A stretch of 64,000 nucleotides of DNA, taken from contig CALWFV010000009.1 of the NCBI GenBank assembly GCA_944377745.1, positions 18,309-82,308 of the forward strand, given 5' to 3'. The position numbers were made by a program, and so were the translations under genes. Shown here piece after piece: positions 44,624 through 53,971 of this stretch. The notes under the pieces were generated by a model. The model did not search any database. It had not been told where the DNA came from and was given only the letters and a program-made list of their open reading frames with translations. Origin of the DNA: an uncultured Mediterraneibacter sp. (GTDB lineage Bacteria; Bacillota; Clostridia; Lachnospirales; Lachnospiraceae). Each line of letters begins with the position of its first letter. Position 1 is the first letter of the stretch.

Positions 44624-45462
44624 TGGGAGCAAGAAAAGCAAAACACGGCTGGCCGCTGACAATATTTTTTACGATCGTGAGCCTTCTGTATATATATCCG
44701 ATCATGCTGGTGTTCATTAATTCGTTTAAAAAGAAAGCATATATCAGCAAATATCCGTTTAAGATCCCGACAGGGAACATGTTTGTTGGACTGGAAAACT
44801 ATATCCGAGGCATAGAGCAGACCGGTCTGGTCGAAGCTTTCGGATGGAGCATTTTCATCACTGTACTCTCTGTGGCTGCGATTATCCTCTGTTGCTCCAT
44901 GTGCGCGTGGTATATCAGCCGTGTACACACAAAAGTGACGAAAGCAATATATATCTTATGCCTGTTTGCTATGATCGTACCTTTCCAGATGGAGATGTAC
45001 ACGCTGTCAAAGATCGCAAACATGCTCCGTATGGGGAATCCCTGGGGGATCATTATCATCTATCTGGGATTCGGAGCAGGGCTTTCGGTCTTTATGTTCA
45101 CCGGGTTCATGAAATCTATTCCGCTGGAGATCGAGGAAGCGGCGATGATAGACGGATGTACGCCGCTCCAGACATTCTTCCGGGTGGTCATGCCTATCGC
45201 AAAGCCGACCTGCATTACAGTGGTGATCCTGCAGGCAATGTGGATCTGGAACGATTATCTTCTGCCATCCCTGGTGCTGGATCAGAGAAAATATAAGACG
45301 ATCCCCATGGCGGTTCAGTATTTAAAAGGCGGATACGGCTCCGTTGATATGGGTGCCATGATGGGAACCCTGGTTTTGGCCATTGTGCCGATCATCATTT
45401 TCTATCTGTTCTGCCAGAGATATATCATTGAAGGCGTAGTGGCAGGAGCTGTCAAAGGATAG
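44623..45462 (+). CDS. Sugar ABC transporter permease, MalG-like
   Basis: The protein is 279 residues and six membrane segments are visible, with the EAA loop LEIEEAAMIDGCTPLQTFFRVVMPIAKP and the C-terminal FCQRYIIEGVVAGAVKG typical of MalG/LacG proteins. Start and stop of the two permease genes overlap (TAATG), so they are coupled. It ends the importer operon and is followed by a strong hairpin. Confidence 0.94.
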   Translation: MGARKAKHGWPLTIFFTIVSLLYIYPIMLVFINSFKKKAYISKYPFKIPTGNMFVGLENYIRGIEQTGLVEAFGWSIFITVLSVAAIILCCSMCAWYISRVHTKVTKAIYILCLFAMIVPFQMEMYTLSKIANMLRMGNPWGIIIIYLGFGAGLSVFMFTGFMKSIPLEIEEAAMIDGCTPLQTFFRVVMPIAKPTCITVVILQAMWIWNDYLLPSLVLDQRKYKTIPMAVQYLKGGYGSVDMGAMMGTLVLAIVPIIIFYLFCQRYIIEGVVAGAVKG

Positions 45463-45541
45463 GACAGAAAAGGGGAGAAGCCGGCGCACTGTGCTGCATC
45501 GGGGTGCGGCGCCCGCTTCCTCAGCTTTTTGGAAAATGATA

Positions 45542-45589
45542 AAGCCGGGTCAGACACTCGTCCAGTGGGACTTCTGTCTGACCCGGCTT
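45542..45589. terminator. Hairpin between convergent importer and DUF89 genes
   Basis: AAGCCGGGTCAGAC (45542-45555) pairs perfectly with GTCTGACCCGGCTT (45576-45589). Confidence 0.8.
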
Positions 45590-45590
45590 C

Positions 45591-46472
45591 TCAGTTCATC
45601 CGGAAGATGCGGTCTTCCCGCGCAAATACCGGAGCGAATTGTTTCAGTCCGAATCTCTGGACAAACAGTTCACATTTGCACAGGAAAAAATAATAAGGGT
45701 TCAGTCCTTCCCCGTACAGGCTTTCAAAGTTTCCCTGCCCTTTTGCGATGATCATATCCGCATCAAGGAGGAGACGGCGGGCGTCAGAACTCAGATTTTT
45801 CAGGACCGTGCCCGGTGCCGAACTCCCGTTTCCGATACAGGGAACGAGAGCAGTCAGCCCGGTTGCCTCGGCGTCCTCCATGGTTGCATCGTTGAGCACA
45901 TCGGAGCCCCTTACCATGGCAGTGATCTGCAGTCGCGGAAATTCCTTTTTCAGATGCCTGATGAAAAGCTTATCCAGAACAATTTCACCGCAGTTGTCTG
46001 TGAGATAGACAAGTGTTTCCGCACGCTTAAGGTCTAAACGGAATTCCCTGAATTCATCCTCCGGCACCTGTTCAAGGGAAGCTTTTTCAAGCAGAGAGGC
46101 AAGTACCTCTTTGTTTACATTTTCTACCGCAGAGAAATCAATATAATTGCCGGCGCAGACATATCTGATGCATTCCATTAACGGATCGCTGGCGCTTTCG
46201 ATTTTCTGTTCAATCTCGTCCTCCATACTGAGAAGAAGTCCGTTATATAGTTTTTTTTGTTCGGAAAAGTCTTCTGCCAAGCCCCAGAACTCCTGGTACA
46301 GGCGATCGGTCTTTTCTGCAAGGGAGGGAGCTGATTCGGACTGAGCGTTCTGATACAGAAGCCCGAGAAGCTGATGCATGTAGTCGGACTTCCTTGCTTC
46401 ATCGGGATACGGCCGGATCAGTTTTTCCTGTTTTGCAAGAAGGCAGGAAATACACATGGAACCTGCGCGCAT
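45591..46472 (-). CDS. DUF89 / ARMT1-like damage-control phosphatase
   Basis: The protein is 293 residues. It matches the DUF89 family: an N-terminal helical part with CISCLLAKQ (a CxxC), then the Rossmann-like part with YLTDNCGEIVLDKLFIRHL, VRGSDVLNDATMEDAEATGL and DADMIIAKGQGNFESLYG. The Asp-Asn pair in TDNCGE is the metal site known for this family, which hydrolyses damaged phospho-metabolites. AAGGAG precedes the ATG. The unusually long upstream region on this strand (46473-46620) may be a structured leader. Confidence 0.88.
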   Translation of the reverse strand: MRAGSMCISCLLAKQEKLIRPYPDEARKSDYMHQLLGLLYQNAQSESAPSLAEKTDRLYQEFWGLAEDFSEQKKLYNGLLLSMEDEIEQKIESASDPLMECIRYVCAGNYIDFSAVENVNKEVLASLLEKASLEQVPEDEFREFRLDLKRAETLVYLTDNCGEIVLDKLFIRHLKKEFPRLQITAMVRGSDVLNDATMEDAEATGLTALVPCIGNGSSAPGTVLKNLSSDARRLLLDADMIIAKGQGNFESLYGEGLNPYYFFLCKCELFVQRFGLKQFAPVFAREDRIFRMN

Positions 46473-46779
46473 AAAATATCACACTCCTTTGTCTTAAATA
46501 GATGCTGGGATCAAAAATGTTCATAGCGGGGCGGGCCCACGGCCTTTCACCCGCTTATGAGCAAGACATGCAGGTACAGCCCTTTTGCCCCTGGCAGCTT
46601 AAATATAATTCATTATATCAAGTAAAACATTTTTTTTAAAGTCAGATGCGGACTATGCCTATTAAAGAATGCGCGTGTGGATTTATCTGTGCCGGTATAT
46701 TATAATGTAGAGGATGATGGCGGACAGGGGGAGAAAATTTTCTGACCGGAATCCGGCAGAGTGAGAAAGGAATGAGAAC
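46473..46779 (-). other. Intergenic region with a structured element, possibly a leader or small RNA
   Basis: On the minus strand a TATAAT-type box (complement of about 46611-46617) precedes about 130 nt before the DUF89 start. That stretch contains a stem CATAAGCGGG with CCCGCTATG (46530-46559), an inner GGC/GCC pair, and a smaller TGCCAGG/CCTGCA stem. No known riboswitch could be matched by eye. The rest, 46621-46779, is AT-rich and should hold the promoter for the YesN-type gene; a clear -35/-10 pair was not found. Confidence 0.4.
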
Positions 46780-48324
46780 ATGCTGACAATTTTGATCGTG
46801 GATGACGAAAAACTGGAGAGAAACGGGATCAAATTTCTCCTGAAACGGGAGAAAGAAGAGTTTCGGATCCTGGAGGCGTCAAATGGAAAGGACGCTCTCG
46901 GTGTGCTTATGAAAGAGAATGTAGATATCCTGTTTTCGGATGTAAAGATGCCGTATATAAACGGGCTGGAGCTTTCAAAACAGGCAAGGGAACTCTGTCC
47001 TGATCTTGAGATCGTTATTTTCAGCGGTTATAATGATTTTTCCTATGCAAAAGAAGCTCTTCGGTATGGAGTGGTGGACTATGTACTCAAGCCGGTGGAT
47101 CCGGAAGAGTTTCACAGAACACTGGAACGTGTCATGGGACATATAAGCGACAGAAAAGAAGAGACAGAGAAACAGAACCGTCAGGAAGATTACCTGAGAA
47201 AATATTTCTTTATCAATTACCTTTACAGCGGGAACAAAGAGAGCCTGGGACATCTTGAAAAGCTTTTCAGCGGAGGAAGGAAAGAACTGGACCGCTGTAC
47301 AAGGATGATACTTGCGTCTGCTTCAAATGGTTTTTTTGAGACAGAGGAAGAACATTTTACCGACAGTCTGAAAGAACAGTTTCACAGGGACCTCGGATAC
47401 ATAAATCTGAATTCAAATGAGTCACTGTTTTTGTTTACAGAGAAATATACAGATTACAGGGAGCTTGCAAGGCAACTGTATGAATTCTTTCGGAAACAGT
47501 ACGACTGCGAATGCTATTTCGCGGTCAGCGGGCCGATCAGCGAGATTACAGAGATGCCGGAGGAGTTCAGAAAACTGGAACTGCTGCTTGGAGAGCAGTT
47601 TTATCAGCCGGGTCAGCATGTGCTTGTAAGCGGCGAAGAGGCGGAGGAACCGGAAGACAGGACCGGAGAAGCGGAACTGATCGATCAGATCAGCCGGGAG
47701 ATCCGTTCCCGGGATGTGATCCGCCTGGGACAGGACTTCGGAAAACTGGAGAAGAAGTACAGGGGAAACAGACAATTTTCGGAGATGTATGTTAAATTTG
47801 TCTTTTCCAGCATCCTGAAGGAAGTATATGAACAGATTTCACCAGGGGATGAAAAAGTGCTGTCTAAAAAGGTGGATCGTCTGTATCGGTGCAGAAAGAT
47901 ACAGGATGTAGTTGATATCGTGTCTAAAGCAATCTCTGAGTTTGAGAAAAGTATGGAGGAACAGAAAGACGGACTGCGCGGGGAAATTGCAAAAGTGAAG
48001 TCCTATATCCAGCATCATTACAGTGAGAACAATATCGGAGCAGAGGACCTGGCGAGGATGGTATATCTCTCTCCCGGGTATTTGAGCACAGTGTTCAAAG
48101 AGGAGACCGGAATGACGCTGAACCGCTATATCCGGGAAGTACGGATGAACAAGGCAAGAGATCTGCTTGGGGGGACGAACATGAAGATCACACAGATTGC
48201 AAAGGAAGTGGGTTTTTCAAACAGCTCCTATTTCTGCAGGAGTTTCAGGGAATATTTCGGATGTTCTCCGGAGTCGTGCCGGAAAGGAAAGGTGACAGAT
48301 GAAGAAGCTTCTTCAGTCGTTTAA
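46780..48324 (+). CDS. YesN-type AraC response regulator
   Basis: The protein is 514 residues. The N-terminal receiver has the Asp pair 8-9, phospho-acceptor Asp54 (ILFSDVKMPYINGLEL) and VLKPVDPEEF. A long helical middle part (about 130-400) leads to the C-terminal AraC DNA-binding domain with two helix-turn-helix units (NNIGAEDLARMVYLSPGYLSTVFKEETGM; MKITQIAKEVGFSNSSYFCRSFREYFGCSP). It overlaps the sensor gene by 26 nt. In Bacillota such pairs control carbohydrate uptake operons, so the importer at 42340 or other operons nearby are plausible targets. Confidence 0.95.
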   Translation: MLTILIVDDEKLERNGIKFLLKREKEEFRILEASNGKDALGVLMKENVDILFSDVKMPYINGLELSKQARELCPDLEIVIFSGYNDFSYAKEALRYGVVDYVLKPVDPEEFHRTLERVMGHISDRKEETEKQNRQEDYLRKYFFINYLYSGNKESLGHLEKLFSGGRKELDRCTRMILASASNGFFETEEEHFTDSLKEQFHRDLGYINLNSNESLFLFTEKYTDYRELARQLYEFFRKQYDCECYFAVSGPISEITEMPEEFRKLELLLGEQFYQPGQHVLVSGEEAEEPEDRTGEAELIDQISREIRSRDVIRLGQDFGKLEKKYRGNRQFSEMYVKFVFSSILKEVYEQISPGDEKVLSKKVDRLYRCRKIQDVVDIVSKAISEFEKSMEEQKDGLRGEIAKVKSYIQHHYSENNIGAEDLARMVYLSPGYLSTVFKEETGMTLNRYIREVRMNKARDLLGGTNMKITQIAKEVGFSNSSYFCRSFREYFGCSPESCRKGKVTDEEASSVV

Positions 48325-50002
48325 AAATCTGAAATTCAGATATAAACTTACACTGCTTGTTCTGGCAGCGGGACTGCTTCCGGTAGGTATCATTGTTGTA
48401 TATATGCAGAGCGGCATGATGGATCTCCTTCATAAAAATGAGGTGGACAATCTGGAAAAATCTCTCCAGCAGTCAGTAAAAGCCATTGAAAATCAGGGGC
48501 AGATTTACGAGAATCTGGTGGACTATCTGTCCTATTCCCAGGATCTGAGAGAGATTCTTACAATGGAACCGCAGTCGGATTATGACACATACAAAGAATA
48601 TGTGGATGTGGCAGATCCTCTTCTCCAGATGCCGCAGCTCTATCACAGAGAGATCCGTGAGATCACTCTTTATGCGGAGACCATCGAGGTGCCTCACGGC
48701 AACACACTGATGCCTCTGGACCGGGCAAAGGAGCAGGAATGGTATGCGCAGCTTGACGGCGGTTCTCTTATGCAGTGGACTGTTACGCGGGGCGCGGATC
48801 AGGAGATCACCGCTTCCAGGAAATTTTATAATGGCGATGATATTACGGCGGTGCTCTCCATGAGTCTGGACTATAAATCGGTGCTGGAACCCTTTACCAA
48901 CATCCTGCTGGACAATACAGGCGGGATCATCCTGGATGCCGACGGCACCGTGGTTTACTCCGGTTATTCCATGGACGAAGAGTACAGACCGGCAAAGTCA
49001 GAGTCTCTGGAATATATTCAGAAGAATTATACTTGTTCCATACAGGAGATGGAAGGTACAGGATGGACATTCTGCATGTACAGACCGACGGAAATCATAA
49101 CACGGTCTGCCTTTGCGCTTCTGATCAGGAATATCCCTCTGGTGGGCGTGTGCATTGTGCTGCTGGTGCTTCTGGGGTACATATTTTCGAGGAGGACGGT
49201 GTCTTGCCTGGAACGGCTGACAGAGAATATGAACCAGATCCATCTGGGGTTCCGGAAAGTTACGGTCAGCAGCAACTCCAACGATGAGGTGGGGGTGCTT
49301 ATCCGTTCCTTCCGACGGATGATGGAACAGATGAACCATCTGATCTCAGAAGTATACGAGGCGAAGATCCGCCTTCAGAACTCGGAGATGAAGGCACTTC
49401 AGGCACAGATCAACCCGCATTTCCTGTATAATTCTCTGTCGATCATCAACTGGAAGGCACTGGAGGCGGGGGAGGATGAGATCAGTAAAGTGACGCTGGC
49501 GCTTTCCACTTATTATCGGACCAGCCTGAATAAGGGTGAGACGATGACTACTGTAGAGAATGAATTGAACAATATCCGGGCATATCTGAAGATCCAGCTT
49601 GTCATGCATGATAATAGTTTTTCTGTGATTGAAAAAGTTTCTTTAGATAATGATGCGTTGCAGATACGTATTCCAAAACTGATCCTTCAGCCTTTTGTGG
49701 AGAATGCCATCGACCATGGGCTGGATCTGTCTGAGAAAGAGGAAAAACGGCTTACGATAGGGATAAGAGAAGAGGCGGATGCGCTTATATTTGAGATCAG
49801 CGACAACGGCGCCGGGATGGAGCAGGAGAAGGCGCAGGAAATCCTGACCTATCAGTCTCCGGGGTATGGCGTGCGAAATGTATGTGATCGTATCAGAGTT
49901 CTCTACGGCGAAGCCGGCAGTGTCTCTGTGGAGAGCGCAGAGGGAAAAGGAACAAAGGTCACGATCCGGATTCCGAAGAGAGCAGAAAAGAGGATGGAAT
50001 GA
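48299..50002 (+). CDS. YesM-type sensor histidine kinase
   Basis: The protein is 567 residues. Membrane helices at about 17-38 and 268-292 enclose a Cache-like extracytoplasmic sensor. A HAMP region (RRTVSCLERLTENMNQI) is followed by the His_kinase domain with LQAQINPHFLYNSLSIINW (His374) and an HATPase part with FVENAIDHGLD and DNGAGM. The start lies inside the yesN-type gene with AAAGGTGA in front. It overlaps the next gene by 4 nt (ATGA), so the binding protein that follows is made together with the sensor. Confidence 0.95.
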   Translation: MKKLLQSFKNLKFRYKLTLLVLAAGLLPVGIIVVYMQSGMMDLLHKNEVDNLEKSLQQSVKAIENQGQIYENLVDYLSYSQDLREILTMEPQSDYDTYKEYVDVADPLLQMPQLYHREIREITLYAETIEVPHGNTLMPLDRAKEQEWYAQLDGGSLMQWTVTRGADQEITASRKFYNGDDITAVLSMSLDYKSVLEPFTNILLDNTGGIILDADGTVVYSGYSMDEEYRPAKSESLEYIQKNYTCSIQEMEGTGWTFCMYRPTEIITRSAFALLIRNIPLVGVCIVLLVLLGYIFSRRTVSCLERLTENMNQIHLGFRKVTVSSNSNDEVGVLIRSFRRMMEQMNHLISEVYEAKIRLQNSEMKALQAQINPHFLYNSLSIINWKALEAGEDEISKVTLALSTYYRTSLNKGETMTTVENELNNIRAYLKIQLVMHDNSFSVIEKVSLDNDALQIRIPKLILQPFVENAIDHGLDLSEKEEKRLTIGIREEADALIFEISDNGAGMEQEKAQEILTYQSPGYGVRNVCDRIRVLYGEAGSVSVESAEGKGTKVTIRIPKRAEKRME

Positions 50003-51696
50003 GCAAGAATAAATATTTTCCCGCGGCACTGCTGATAATTGCGGTCCTGTTGATCGCAGGACTGTTTGTTTACAGCAGTGGACAGAATAAGGATAAAGAA
50101 AAGAAGGAAACAGAGACAGCTGTGGCTGATCAGGCTGAAGTGGAAAGCATGTGGGAGGAGGCAGCACACACGCCTCTGGGAAAATATCCGGAGACGGTGG
50201 AATACACCCTGGGAAAGATCGCAGGGAGCAATAATTCTAACCTCCCGGTGGGGGATACCTATGAAGACAATGCCTACACAAGATATCTGAGGGAAGTGCT
50301 CAATATCCAGAATATGGATATTTTTGAACTGGAGACAGACGGCTCTTACGAGGAGGCGCTTCAGGTAGCTATCGCGGACAGAGAAATCCCGGATGTGCTT
50401 GTGGTGAACGGATGGGATAATCTGGAACGTCTTGTGGAAAACGGTCTTGTGGAGGATCTGACTCAGGTATATGAGGAGTGCACAACAGATACGATCAAAG
50501 AGATGTATGAAAGCTATGGAGATGATCTGCTGGATTCGGCCACATTTGACGGAAAGCTCTACGCATTTCCTAATACAGCTATTGATGATGGGGAGATGCT
50601 GCTCTGGCTTCGGACTGACTGGATCGAAAAACTGGGGCTGGAAGAGCCGCAGTCCATGGAAGAGGCGATGGAGATCATCAGAGAATTTGTTGAGAGGGAT
50701 GTGTCAGGCAGCGGACAGACTGTAGGTCTGGCGTGCAGCACGGAGGTGATCGCCGGTTCCAGCGACACCTATGGTGTGGACGGCATATTTACCAGGTTCG
50801 GTTCTGCTCCGGAAAAGTGGATCCTGGATGACAGCGGGCAGGTTGTATACGGTTCGCTGACTTCCGGGACGAAGGAAGCACTGAGATATCTGAACGGGCT
50901 TTATGAAGAGGGAATACTGGATTCCAGGTTTCTGCTGAGAAAACCGGAAAATATCGATGAGCTGATCGAAGAAGGTCTCTGCGGGGCCGTGTTCGGACGC
51001 TGGTGGGCGCCCAACAATCCTCTCAGCATCTCTTACAGCACCGATCATACCATAGAATGGAAACCCTATCTTTTTGAGGAAGATATCGATGACCGTCCCC
51101 AGACGTTTGAGTCCTATGACGACAGGATGTACGTGGTGGTGAGAAAAGGCTATGAACACCCGGAAATTGTGGGAAAATATGTGAGCGCCATTTTTGATTA
51201 TGCGCGGTATGAAGACGACCTGTATGCCAATGAAGTCAACGAATATTTCTCGATCAATGTGGATCCTACTGCGCGCCCTATGAATATCAACGTGGATTAT
51301 ATAGATGCCCTTTACCGTTGCGGGGAAAATCTTCAGAAGGCGCTGAACGGAGAAATCAGTGTGACGGAACTTTCCGGACTTGAAAAATCCTATTATAATA
51401 CTTGCAGATCCTATCTGAACGGTAACCTGACCACTGCTAACGGATGGGCTGCGTATGCATCACGCATTCAGGCTGTTGAGGTCCTGAAGGCAGCGGATGC
51501 GCGGAAGATCCCGACTGTTTCCATGGGAAATGCGGATGGAGAGATCCCTCAGAACCTGCAGGATCTGGAGCGGGAGACATTTCTGCAGATCATTGCGGGA
51601 GAGAAACCTCTGGATTACTTTGATACTTTTGTGGTAAAATGGTACGAAAATGGCGGCAAGGAGCTGACAGAATCAATAGAGAGGAATATACGATAA
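49999..51696 (+). CDS. Membrane-tethered LipO-type solute-binding protein
   Basis: The protein is 565 residues. The N terminus is a membrane helix (YFPAALLIIAVLLIAGLFVY) with no lipobox Cys (VYSSGQN where GCSSG would be expected), so it is probably an uncleaved anchor. The rest is a large family 1 solute-binding fold of the LipO/YtcQ type (NLPVGDTYEDNAYTRYLREVLNI, DRTPDVL-like REIPDVLVVNGWDNLERLVENGLVEDL, FDGKLYAFPN). It is joined to the sensor gene by ATGA and to tex by a TAATG overlap, and no permease genes follow. A role as ligand receptor for the sensor is inferred. Confidence 0.87.
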   Translation: MSKNKYFPAALLIIAVLLIAGLFVYSSGQNKDKEKKETETAVADQAEVESMWEEAAHTPLGKYPETVEYTLGKIAGSNNSNLPVGDTYEDNAYTRYLREVLNIQNMDIFELETDGSYEEALQVAIADREIPDVLVVNGWDNLERLVENGLVEDLTQVYEECTTDTIKEMYESYGDDLLDSATFDGKLYAFPNTAIDDGEMLLWLRTDWIEKLGLEEPQSMEEAMEIIREFVERDVSGSGQTVGLACSTEVIAGSSDTYGVDGIFTRFGSAPEKWILDDSGQVVYGSLTSGTKEALRYLNGLYEEGILDSRFLLRKPENIDELIEEGLCGAVFGRWWAPNNPLSISYSTDHTIEWKPYLFEEDIDDRPQTFESYDDRMYVVVRKGYEHPEIVGKYVSAIFDYARYEDDLYANEVNEYFSINVDPTARPMNINVDYIDALYRCGENLQKALNGEISVTELSGLEKSYYNTCRSYLNGNLTTANGWAAYASRIQAVEVLKAADARKIPTVSMGNADGEIPQNLQDLERETFLQIIAGEKPLDYFDTFVVKWYENGGKELTESIERNIR

Positions 51697-53846
51697 TGGA
51701 TATTAATCAGAGACTGACAGAAGAACTGGGAGTAAAGCGCTGGCAGACTGATGCTGCGGTCAAGCTTATTGATGAAGGAAATACGATCCCCTTTATTTCA
51801 CGATACAGAAAGGAAATTACCGGCTCACTTAATGATGAGCAGCTCAGGAAGCTTTACGAGCGTCTTGTCTACCTTCGAAACCTGGAGGAAAAGAAGGAGC
51901 AGGTGATTACCAGTATTGAAGAGCAGGGCAAGATGACGGAGGAACTGAAACGGCAGATCCTCGCAGCGGAAACTCAGGTGGCGGTGGATGATCTTTACCG
52001 TCCCTACCGCCCGAAAAGACGGACCCGCGCCACGATCGCGAAGGAGAAAGGTCTGGAGCCTCTTGCAGCTCTGATCACTCTTCAGAAGATCGGGGAACCT
52101 CTGGAGACTGCGGCAAAAGAGTATATTTCGGAGGAAAAAGGTGTGGCGACGGCGGAGGATGCCATTGCCGGGGCAAAGGATATCATTGCAGAAGCCATTT
52201 CTGACAATGCGGACTATCGAAGCTGGATCCGGCGGACGACCATGAAAAAGGGAAAAGTGACTTCCACTGCAAAAGACCCGGAAGCGGAGTCCGTTTACGA
52301 GATGTATTATGAATTCGAAGAGCCAGCCGCAAAACTGGCGGGACACCGGATACTTGCTCTGAACCGGGGGGAGAAAGAAAAGTTCCTGACTGTGAAAGTG
52401 GAAGCGCCGGAGGATGACATTCTCGCTTATCTGGAGAGAAAAGTGATCCGCTCGGATAATCCGTATACCACACCGGTTTTGAAAGAGACAGTGGAGGACA
52501 GCTATCATCGTCTTATCGCTCCGGCCATTGAGCGTGAGATCAGGAACGAACTGACGGAGAAGGCGGAAGACGGGGCCATAGAAGTCTTCGGGAAAAACCT
52601 GCATCAGCTTCTCATGCAGCCGCCTATCACAGGACATGTGGTACTGGGATGGGACCCGGCGTTCCGTACAGGCTGCAAACTGGCTGTGGTGGATCCCACC
52701 GGAAAGGTGATCGGGACTACCGTGATCTATCCCACGGCTCCGACAACGCCCCAGAAGATCAAGGCTAGCAAAGACCTGTTGAAAAAGATCATCCCGAAAT
52801 ACCATATCAGCCTGATCTCTCTCGGAAACGGCACGGCTTCCAGAGAGTCCGAGCAGTTTATCGTGGAACTTCTGAAAGAGATACCGGAGAAAGTCCAGTA
52901 TGTCATTGTAAACGAAGCCGGGGCTTCGGTCTACTCTGCCAGCAAGCTTGCCAGCGAGGAATTTCCGAAGTTCGACGTGGGACAGAGAAGCGCTGCATCC
53001 ATCGCAAGAAGGCTTCAGGATCCTCTGGCGGAGCTGGTAAAGATCGATCCCAAGTCCATCGGCGTAGGGCAGTATCAGCATGATATGAACCAGAAAAAGC
53101 TGGGAGAGTCCTTAAATGGTGTGGTGGAGGACTGCGTGAACAAAGTGGGAGTTGATCTGAATACGGCGTCTGCGCCGCTTCTGTCCTATATTTCCGGGAT
53201 CAGCAGCACGATCGCGAAGAATATCGTGGCGTACCGGGAGGAGAACGGACGCTTTGCGGACCGCAGGGAACTTCTGAAAGTACCGAAGCTGGGGCCGAAG
53301 GCATTCGAACAGTGCGCCGGGTTCATGCGGATCCAGGGAGGGGACAATCCGCTCGATTCCACGGGGGTCCATCCGGAATCCTATGAAGCTGCACAGAAGC
53401 TGTTAAAGAAACAGGGATTTACTCCTGAAGACGTGGCGGAACACCGTCTGTCCGGACTTTCCCTTACGATAAAGGATTATAAGAAAATGGCGGAAGAGCT
53501 GGGAATCGGTGAGATTACCCTGCGGGATATTGTAAAAGAGCTGGAAAAACCGGCCCGGGATCCCCGCGATGAGATGCCCAAGCCGATCCTGCGCACGGAT
53601 GTGCTGGAGATGAAAGACCTGAAAGAGGGAATGGTGCTCAAGGGGACGGTGAGAAATGTCATTGATTTCGGTGCGTTTGTGGATATCGGAGTCCATCAGG
53701 ACGGACTTGTGCATATTTCCCAGATTACAGATAAATATATCAAACATCCGCTGGAAGCAGTGAGCGTGGGAGATATTGTAGATGTGAAGGTAATGAGTGT
53801 GGATCTGAAGAAAAAGAGGATACAGCTCACTATGAGAGGAATATAA
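51696..53846 (+). CDS. tex: Tex-family S1 RNA-binding protein
   Basis: The protein is 716 residues, normal for Tex. The order is an N-terminal helix-rich Tex domain (NQRLTEELGVKRWQTDAAVKL, GNTIPFISRYRKE), a YqgF-like RNase H fold (GWDPAFRTGCKLAVVDPTGKV), helix-hairpin-helix motifs (NTASAPLLSYISGISSTIAKNIV; FADRRELLKVPKLG) and a C-terminal S1 domain (GMVLKGTVRNVIDFGAFVDIGVHQDGLVHIS). It is thought to act in transcription and RNA handling. Start 51696 overlaps the preceding stop (TAATG), so it is co-transcribed with the YesN/M/binding-protein genes, although it has no obvious link with sugar sensing. Confidence 0.96.
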   Translation: MDINQRLTEELGVKRWQTDAAVKLIDEGNTIPFISRYRKEITGSLNDEQLRKLYERLVYLRNLEEKKEQVITSIEEQGKMTEELKRQILAAETQVAVDDLYRPYRPKRRTRATIAKEKGLEPLAALITLQKIGEPLETAAKEYISEEKGVATAEDAIAGAKDIIAEAISDNADYRSWIRRTTMKKGKVTSTAKDPEAESVYEMYYEFEEPAAKLAGHRILALNRGEKEKFLTVKVEAPEDDILAYLERKVIRSDNPYTTPVLKETVEDSYHRLIAPAIEREIRNELTEKAEDGAIEVFGKNLHQLLMQPPITGHVVLGWDPAFRTGCKLAVVDPTGKVIGTTVIYPTAPTTPQKIKASKDLLKKIIPKYHISLISLGNGTASRESEQFIVELLKEIPEKVQYVIVNEAGASVYSASKLASEEFPKFDVGQRSAASIARRLQDPLAELVKIDPKSIGVGQYQHDMNQKKLGESLNGVVEDCVNKVGVDLNTASAPLLSYISGISSTIAKNIVAYREENGRFADRRELLKVPKLGPKAFEQCAGFMRIQGGDNPLDSTGVHPESYEAAQKLLKKQGFTPEDVAEHRLSGLSLTIKDYKKMAEELGIGEITLRDIVKELEKPARDPRDEMPKPILRTDVLEMKDLKEGMVLKGTVRNVIDFGAFVDIGVHQDGLVHISQITDKYIKHPLEAVSVGDIVDVKVMSVDLKKKRIQLTMRGI

Positions 53847-53849
53847 TAT

Positions 53850-53895
53850 TTCAAAAGGGTCAGGCCCATGTGCAAAGGGACCTGACCCTTTTGAA
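53850..53895. terminator. Terminator after tex
   Basis: TTCAAAAGGGTCAGG (53850-53864) pairs perfectly with CCTGACCCTTTTGAA (53881-53895). Confidence 0.88.
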
Positions 53896-53922
53896 TGAAA
53901 TGGTCTGATGATTTTATTAAAT

Positions 53923-53956
53923 GGTGCCGTGTACTTTTTCACAGGTACACGGCACC
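53923..53956. repeat. GGTGCCGTGTAC palindromic repeat, copy 3
   Basis: GGTGCCGTGTAC (53923-53934) pairs with GTACACGGCACC (53945-53956). It lies between the convergent tex and bioY genes. Confidence 0.85.
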
Positions 53957-53971
53957 GATGAGGAAAAATTG

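Noticed and set aside
46500-46620. 6S RNA or SRP RNA
   Set aside because: The GC-rich stem is reminiscent, but length and the conserved SRP loop or 6S bubble could not be matched by eye; left as an unassigned structured region.
51825-53081. ORF of 418 codons on the minus strand
   Set aside because: It is the antisense shadow of tex; Cys/His/Phe-rich translation without domains.
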